Source: Platerodrilus igneus
Taxonomy: Eukaryota > Arthropoda > Insecta > Coleoptera > Lycidae
NCBI GenBank assembly: GCA_036346225.1
Contig: JARFIW010000500.1
Span: 124,001-188,000, forward strand
Reading direction: 5' to 3'
DNA: 64,000 nt
The notes beneath the pieces are model-generated. The model did not search any database and was not told where the DNA came from. It saw only the letters and a program-made list of their open reading frames with translations. Positions 57,911 to 64,000 of this stretch are shown here, in pieces. The translations under genes and the position numbers were made by a program. Position 1 is the stretch's first letter. Each line of letters begins with the position of its first letter.

Positions 57911-59925
57911 TACCGCCCACCAAATTCATAGAATTTTGAAAAGGAGGGAAGTAGGTTGGGTGAAGGAAATCACATGGGATTTGACCTTGCTAGGAAAACA
58001 GGTAACGAAAGATAGGGTAGTACACTACAGCGAGCGATATTACCAACTATGCAAAATATAAAATATATATATATATATATATTATTATATCCTCCACCCC
58101 TCTACTTTTTGTGTGTTTCACCTATATTATACCCTTTATTTTATACTTTTGTAAAATGTGCACACCTAATGCACGCCCCTTGTACTTGCACCGTTTGGTT
58201 GGTTCTTTTATAAACTATTTAATGTAATGCCTCGACTATTTAAAACTCTTAATCTCAGGTTATTCAACTGCTTATAGTGGGTTTCCGTTATAAGTAGTTG
58301 TGTTAAGTCCAACCAACGTGCACCCTTTTGTTTTACTACTAAAATTGCTACTCTACTTTAGTATATGCCAAAATTTCTAATTAGATCAAAGTTACTATGT
58401 GCCAAATTAAATTACAACCAAATTTTATATGACTAAATTTTGACGTATTAAAGAATATGATTTTAAAAACTCACCTGGTCTATACTCGCTGACTGCTGGC
58501 ACAAAATCCTAATTACCGTATACGTCTTCACAATGATGCTCTTGAATTTCCGTGCAGCTTCCAGGTGTCCTCGACTTTTAACTATTCCCCAATATCTGAA
58601 ATGATTAACCCAAATTTAGAATTTAGAAAATACCGTGTTACAACTTCCCTTGTGCTAATATTCACTTCGAATTCTTGTTTCCTCTATAAAACCGTCCGCT
58701 TCTCCGTATCTAATCTCCAATCTACTCGTTTCTTTATCTTTCTGTTCGATGCTCCTTCTAACCTTAAACCACACTCCAATATCCAACTTCTAATCTGTAT
58801 AACCACTCTCGATGACCTTCTAACTTTAAACCACACTCCAATATCAAACTTCTTTCTGTATAACCACTCTCGATAATCTGCTACCTTTAAACCACCTTCC
58901 AAATCCACTAATTTTCCGTCGCACAATCACTACTATTCCCTTTATAATTCCTATGCTTGTTTCTTTTACCACTTTTCAATTAAACTCACTTTAAAACGAT
59001 TACTTTTATTATCTGAATACAAATTAGCACAGTTCTGAAAACACGTCTTTTACAAAATTGGTTCGAAAAATAATCACTTTGTTTACTCTCTAAGGCGACC
59101 ATGTTAATTCTCTACTAGCCTACTACATCTTAAAGTTCATAACAAATACCTAAGTTCGTGTCGCACATACCATAGTCCATGTCTTTTGTACAATTTCATA
59201 ATCACATTAAATTCTAAAATATGTCCTAAATCTTTACATTCCACCAATCACATTTGACGTTGTTATAACTAATAATTTTGAGTTTACAAATATTGTCCAA
59301 AAGTTGATTTTATAGAAAATGAAACCAAAATAAATTATACTTGACCCTGGATGCATGTTGATAGTGAACATTCATAGACGCATCCGGCTTTTGGACGCCA
59401 AATGTACTTTCAAAGGCTTTTAAAAATTCAACTCGGTATAAACCCTTGAGCATTTCACATCTTACTACGCCACTTAGTCATTTTAAAATTGCCTTTTGGC
59501 ACTTAATTTCAACTACTATATTTGCATGGTATTTTAGTATACATAAAATACGGCAAACATATATTTTTAGGTTTATGTGATCAAATATGTGGATTATTTT
59601 TGTTTGGCATATACTACCTGGTACTAACCAACCCTTATAACTCTTTGTAGCTCCCTTAGACATTTTATTGGCCCCACTGATTTTGAATAAAATTGGAAAT
59701 TGCGTCGGCTTTACTCTTTCTTGGTGTGCATAATTTCTAGTTTTATTTAAAATCAAACACCCTCTCACCTTTCTACACAAACCCCTTTTCGGATTCCTAT
59801 ATATTTTAATTATTCAACCCCTATTTTTAATTCTCAATATGTCTGTCTAACTATGCTACATACTAACCTACCTTATAAACTAAAACAAAACTAAACTTCC
59901 CGTCGCATGAACTATATAACAACTA
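57911..59925 (-). other. Long non-coding 3' region of gypsy element 4
   Basis: Two kb between the pol stop and the putative 3' LTR. No env-like frame with signal peptide or membrane anchor that I can support. It holds a (TA)n run at 58062-58084 and tandem ~62-bp units at 58765-58905. Confidence 0.45.
58765..58905. repeat. Tandem ~62-bp repeat
   Basis: Units starting AAACCACACTCCAATATC at 58765 and 58827 and a partial third (AAACCACCTTCCAA) at 58888, each followed by TGTATAACCACTCTCGAT. A degraded earlier unit may lie upstream. Confidence 0.8.
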
Positions 59926-60760
59926 TTCTACTAAACCCTCTTCCTGTACAACCTTATATGGGTATAGATTTTCCAAGTGAAAACGCCCACGATATACCCC
60001 TGTCATAGTAGCTAATTCAAATGTATTTCCTTCCGCAAAACTACGCGTAATCTTGTACGGCCCTTCATATGGAAACAACAACTTCGCGCAAATGTTCCTG
60101 TCGCGGTTCTAAACTCTTAACCTTTTCACCACCACCATATCTCCTATTTCGAAAGTCGTCCTTTTTTTGATCCTGCTACACCTCCGCTCGATATCCCTAC
60201 GCTGCATCCTTTCGATCCTACGTCTAACGCTGCCCAACAACTCTGTGATGTCTTGTACCTCGACTTCTTCCCTCCATGGCCTAGCTGGTATAATCCTCCG
60301 AATCAATGTTATCGGACACGTTTTTGTCACTGAACTCGGCACACAATTCATGAAGTTTTCAATCTGCGGCAGATATCTAACCCATCTATTATGGTGCTCT
60401 TGCGTTGCTAACCGTAGATATTTTATTACCTCCCGTATATATCGTTCGCATGGATTTGCTTTCGGATGCCGTATACTGCTAAATGACACCTTAATGTGCG
60501 CTCGATTTAACCCGTTCCTAAATCTTTGGTTGTTAAAATAAGTTGCGTTGTCTACCAAAATCCTTTCCATTCTCCTACCTGGCTTCAAAATTCTTTAATC
60601 GACTGTAAAGCATGCACCGTGTTGCTTCGCCTTGCCGGAAATAATTTAACAAATTTTGAAAAACGTCCACCATTACTAATATGTGCCGATACCCTGTTCA
60701 CTCGTAATCAGGTTGCTTAAATAATCAACAGCTACCAATTCCAATGGTCCGCTCACGCTC
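59926..60760 (-). pseudogene. Gypsy element 4 integrase core and C-terminus, frameshifted
   Basis: The catalytic core and tail of a retroviral-type integrase, broken into frames. The first Asp lies in a VDYL-like motif at the junction with the upstream RNase H/zinc part (about 60715-60735). The second is in ILVDNATYF (about 60545-60560), and the Glu is in ANPCERYIREV (about 60425-60460). The C-terminus holds FEIGDMVVV (60120-60145), then in another frame FPYEGPYKITRSF and YRGRFHLENLYPYK, the usual GPY-type ending, with a stop at about 59926. The longest open piece is 60109-60588. Confidence 0.82.
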
Positions 60761-61752
60761 ACACTCATCGGTACGTTCTGCAACACCACGTTCTTGTCCT
60801 TCCCTAAGATACAAATTTTGCAACGATTGATCCTTTCTTTGACCACCGTGATATCGTTCCGTGCATAGAATGCCTCCTGAATACCAAAAATGTTTTCTTA
60901 TACCTATATGTCCAAAATTTAAATGAATTTCATCTATGATTTCCACAGCCGCGTCTCTGGATACCACTACTAGCTCTGCCTCACCTATCCTTTTAACTAC
61001 GAACTGCCCTACGATGGTAAATCCACGGTACTCCTCCTCATTTTCGCTTGTTAATCTCTCGCGCATCGAGCTCACCTCACTGTGCCTTTGCGTTTCCATT
61101 AGCTTGGCATTAGTCCACCGACCCACATCCCTGAACTCCTGCAAAGCAACTAAACAATCCCTCACGTCTTTATTTTTTTCCACCTGCGGTCTGCTTAAAA
61201 AATCCGTCGTCACATTCTCCTTGCCTGGTTTGTGCTTGATTTCGAAATAGTATTCCTGTAATACTAACGCCCATCTGTACAACCTGCTGTTTAGAAACTC
61301 CTTTTTCTTCATAAATGTTACCACCGTGTTGTCGGATTCTATCAAAAATTTGTTACCTAGCAGATAAAAACGCAACTTTTTCACTGCATATACGATCGCC
61401 AACATTTCCTTCTCTGCCGTTGCATATCTGGTTTCGCAGTCTTTTAATACCCTCGAAATAAATACAATTGGTACCTCAGCTCCATCCTGGATCTGCACCA
61501 ACTCAGCCCCTATCGCATATTTCGACGCATCCGTTCTTAAAATAAATTCGTCTTTGAAATTTGGATATTTTAATGACAACTCTTTATAAAATGCACTTTT
61601 AAATCCTGGAACGCCTTCTCTCGATCAGCAGTCCATTTCCATCTTTCATTTTTCTTCAATAAACTCACCAACGGCACACACAACTCGGAATATCGCGGTA
61701 TAAATCGTTTATAATAATTTAGAACCCCTAAAAACCCTCGTAATCCTCTCAC
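60725..61752 (-). pseudogene. Gypsy element 4 RNase H and integrase zinc-binding region
   Basis: Follows the RT after a frameshift near 61749. The connection domain shows LRGFLGVLNYYKRFIPRY (61690-61750). A second shift near 61575 leads to RNase H, with FILRTDASKYAIGAEL holding its first catalytic Asp, TRYATAEKEMLAIVYAVKK with Glu, and LIESDNTVVTF with Asp. Then comes LQEYYFEIKHKPGKEN. The integrase HHCC start (IDEIHLNFGHIGIRK) follows, and the frame shifts again near 60890. The RNase H catalytic residues are preserved, so damage appears limited to a few indels. Confidence 0.88.
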
Positions 61753-62807
61753 GTTCTTTGGTTGAGCAATCTTTTCAACTCGTCCAACCTTTTATTACAA
61801 ATTTTCATCCCATTCTCACTGATTTCGAACCCTAAATATGTAACTTTGTTCTTGAACAACTCGCATTTCTCCACGTTCAACTTCAAACCCCCTTCGTCCA
61901 GCCTCTGGATCACCTTTTCTATATGCTCCAAGTGTTCTTGCTCAGTCCTTGAAAAGATCAACAAATCATCCACATAGTGCGAACAGAAACATTCATACTC
62001 GTTAAACAGCTTCTGCATGGCCCTTACCAGTGCTGCGGAAGAACTACTTAACCCAAACGGAACCACAGAAAACATGTAAATCTCCCCTTCAATGCTAAAC
62101 CCTGTAAACTTCTTACTGTCTTCATGCAACGGAATTAACCAAAATGAATTTTTTAAATCTAGTTTACTGAAAAACTTCATCTCGTACACTTTGTACAACA
62201 AATTATCCAACCCCTGCGGTTGTTCATACTGCGGTTTCGTAATCGAATTCAACTTTCTCGCATCCAAACAAATCCTTATATCCCTTTTATTGGGTTTAGG
62301 AACAATAACTACCGGGTTCACATATTGAGTTTTCGCTGGTTCTATTATTCCATCTCGTAACATCTTGTTAATCTCGGCTTTAACCCTATTTCTAATAGCA
62401 AACGGAATTGGATACACCTTTGTATTAAACCCGTTGTCTTCCGTGACCTCTAACTTATGCATGTATCGCCTCGCCAATCTCGGCTCTTCATTAAATAACC
62501 CTACATATTTATCAAATAATTCTTCTAGCTTCGCCTTTATCTCAATACTCACTCTTCCAATCTGTTCATCCTTAATTAATCTCACAAACATATTACATAA
62601 CCGTACTTTAACCTGTCTATCATCACTTGTCCTATCCATTCCTAATCCTGACTTATCTATATTATCTCCATTCCTATATTCCTCACTAACCGTAGACACC
62701 ATCCATAACTTATCTTTATCAAAAATTCGAATCGACCCATCCTTACCATCTATATTCACTCCAAAATCCTCTATAAAATCCATTCCTAATATGAAATCTA
62801 TATGCAA
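61749..62807 (-). CDS. Gypsy element 4 reverse transcriptase (with protease end)
   Basis: A 352-codon open frame. It starts in the last part of the protease (ILGMDFIEDFGV, residues 6-17). RT follows with YPIPFAIRNRV, GIIEPAKTQYVNPVVIVPKP, RICLDARKLN and FFSKLDLKNSFWLIPL, which contains the first catalytic Asp. Further on are VVPFGLSSSSAALVRAM and the active site SHYVDDLLIFS, then LKLNVEKCELFKNKVTYLGF. Serine replaces the more usual P-A-F after the GL of FGL. The frame runs into stop sequence after the RT thumb where a shift separates it from RNase H. The natural start is further upstream, in gag-pro. Confidence 0.93.
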   Translation of the reverse strand: MHIDFILGMDFIEDFGVNIDGKDGSIRIFDKDKLWMVSTVSEEYRNGDNIDKSGLGMDRTSDDRQVKVRLCNMFVRLIKDEQIGRVSIEIKAKLEELFDKYVGLFNEEPRLARRYMHKLEVTEDNGFNTKVYPIPFAIRNRVKAEINKMLRDGIIEPAKTQYVNPVVIVPKPNKRDIRICLDARKLNSITKPQYEQPQGLDNLLYKVYEMKFFSKLDLKNSFWLIPLHEDSKKFTGFSIEGEIYMFSVVPFGLSSSSAALVRAMQKLFNEYECFCSHYVDDLLIFSRTEQEHLEHIEKVIQRLDEGGLKLNVEKCELFKNKVTYLGFEISENGMKICNKRLDELKRLLNQRT

Positions 62808-63040
62808 CCCCTTTGTAATTAAAATTCTGCCTCTCCTGCATTTTTTCCCCTACAAATATCGGTACACGGATGATCCTATAAATCGTAGTTAACTTTTTAT
62901 TCATTGCCGACCATAAATTAACCCCATCAATCGCTTCTATTCTTTCTTTTAAAAAATCCGCATGTTTTATCACTACCCTCTCATCTACCAGCGACAACTG
63001 TGAACCACTATCAACTAAAGCAACTTATAAACACTCATTT
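62743..63040 (-). pseudogene. Gypsy element 4 aspartic protease
   Basis: Retropepsin-like protease that would cleave the polyprotein. The catalytic triplet D-S-G is in ALVDSGSQLSLVDERVV (about 62985-63035), with a stop just upstream of it in the present frame. Then come TTIYRIIRVPIFVGE, and after a frameshift near 62800 ILGMDFIEDFGV, the conserved end of the fold, read in the RT frame. Confidence 0.8.
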
Positions 63041-63109
63041 AAACTAATATTAATGAACAAAAGGTTCTTTTTATTCAAATTATAATTATTTAACAACAAG
63101 TCCTTCAAA

Positions 63110-64000
63110 CTATAAACCACGTCGACCTTTAATCCTACACATTCGTTCGTCCAAAATTTGGCGTTTTTTTTCGGAGGGTGCCTCGTGTATCTGCACCACT
63201 TCAATTTGATCCGTGTCCTGAGTCCTTGCGCTGGTCGTTATATGGTGGACATTCGCGTCCCTGTCCGTCCGGCTATATCCGTTCTGTGTACCGACCCCTG
63301 TATTTCGACCGTCATCCGCGTTGTCGTCGCGCTGGTACCTGCTTTGTCTTTGTAAGTCGTTCTCCCGGTGTTCCCTATTGTAGTATGGTCTCCTGTTTCC
63401 GTCGTGTCCCCAGTGATTTCGGGGTCCGTGGTTAAAATAGTCCTGTCGGTAGTTGGGTCGATGTTCGTGATGGAAATTGTCCTGTCTATGGTTGGGTCGC
63501 TGTTCGTGGTACATATGTCGTCGGTTGTCATCCCTATAACCCCGGTTTTGATCCCAATGACTAATCCGTGTTTTTGCCTCCAGTGCCGTTGCCAAATCGA
63601 AATTCCTCATAACGCTTAAAAATTCCCGCAGTGTTTTAACATTATTGACCACAACCATCTTAGTCACTTCCGGCTCCATGTGGCCCGCAAGTAGTAGTAT
63701 GATGTCGTCCTCGCCCAACTTTGGTGTCAAGTGCTGTGCCTGGTTGTATTTGTCTATTGCATATTCTTCGCGAGTCCCGTGTGTCCGACTGTAGTGTCCC
63801 GTAATCAAATTTGTACGTTTGTCTGTCTGGTGCGTGTTGCTCCAGAACTGTTCCATAAATAGTCGTCGAAATTCTGCGTAGGTGTCGTACTGTCGGCGTA
63901 TGATATTGTGTCACTTTTCCGCGTTCCCTGTCAATGTCGCCCCTACTATCTGTAACTTAGTTCTTTCATTTTCCGATTCGACGATCTCGTCCAGTCTGTC
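63110..64000 (-). pseudogene. Gypsy element 4 gag, running off the window
   Basis: Reads from the right edge as IVESENERTKLQIVGATLTG, a stop at about 63914, then QYDTYAEFRRLFMEQFWS and an open frame of 248 codons (63110-63856). The capsid-like part contains HYSRTHGTREEYAIDKYNQA, LLLAGHMEPEVTKMVVV and LREFLSVMRNFD. Downstream is a highly repetitive Arg/His/Asn/Tyr-rich stretch (HEQRPNHRQDNFHHEHRP) instead of a clear CCHC knuckle, a feature seen in some gag proteins that bind RNA through basic repeats. The N-terminus is outside the window. Confidence 0.8.

Noticed and set aside
58565..58926. Coding genes on both strands across the 62-bp tandem repeat
   Set aside because: Open frames come from repeated units lacking stops; no domain, and they lie in the gypsy element 4 non-coding region.

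Overview
The window reads as an AT-rich, intron-bearing arthropod genome, most likely an insect. This rests on the element mix (BEL/Pao and Ty3/gypsy LTR retrotransposons, Jockey/CR1-like, RTE-like and R1-like LINEs, mariner, pogo and hAT transposons, tRNA-derived SINEs). No species can be named from the sequence. Almost everything recognisable is transposable-element remains. The only good evidence of a host gene is a pair of 3' exons on the minus strand (16208-16650) encoding a membrane-spanning segment and a short cytoplasmic tail, with a likely 1.9-kb 3' UTR beyond them. An ankyrin-like broken reading frame lies just upstream of these exons.

Layout, left part. Positions 1-1832 are a decayed LINE with an A/T-rich 3' tail. 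Positions 2055-13220 are a three-level nest: a second LINE is split inside its reverse transcriptase by a Ty3/gypsy element (LTRs 3086-3620 and 11825-12368, 4-bp target duplication GCTC), and that element is split by a BEL/Pao element on the minus strand (LTRs 4596-4995 and 9875-10275, 5-bp duplication ATTCG). The gypsy copy carries, right after its 5' LTR, a 66-base antisense copy of most of tRNA-Lys(CTT) instead of the usual 18-base primer site. The BEL LTRs are almost identical, yet its pol lacks the integrase core and is frameshifted.

Middle part. 17.9-26.6 kb holds two dead mariner-like transposases, a gypsy integrase with its 3' LTR, a tRNA-Ala-like SINE head, a ~400-bp repeat present twice in inverted orientation, a 1-kb non-coding repeat, and tandem RTE-like LINE 3' ends interrupted by a SINE. 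29.7-31.3 kb is a decayed BEL pol. 33331-37100 is a hAT element with clear terminal inverted repeats and an 8-bp target duplication. 38.4-41.5 kb contains a gag gene of a minus-strand gypsy element, its tRNA-Lys primer site and an unlinked integrase scrap.

Right part. Second copies of the 1-kb repeat (42.5 kb) and two copies of a ~0.8-kb repeat (46.3 and 50.4 kb) surround a LINE endonuclease domain that was itself hit by a SINE, followed by a 0.9-kb fold-back element. A reverse-strand copy of the RTE-like LINE lies at 51.9-53.7 kb, a pogo transposase fused in frame to an R1-like LINE end at 55.4-57.4 kb, and a fairly complete minus-strand gypsy element (3' LTR, integrase, RNase H, RT, protease, gag) from 57.6 kb to the window edge. 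I found no CRISPR, operon, intact tRNA or rRNA gene.
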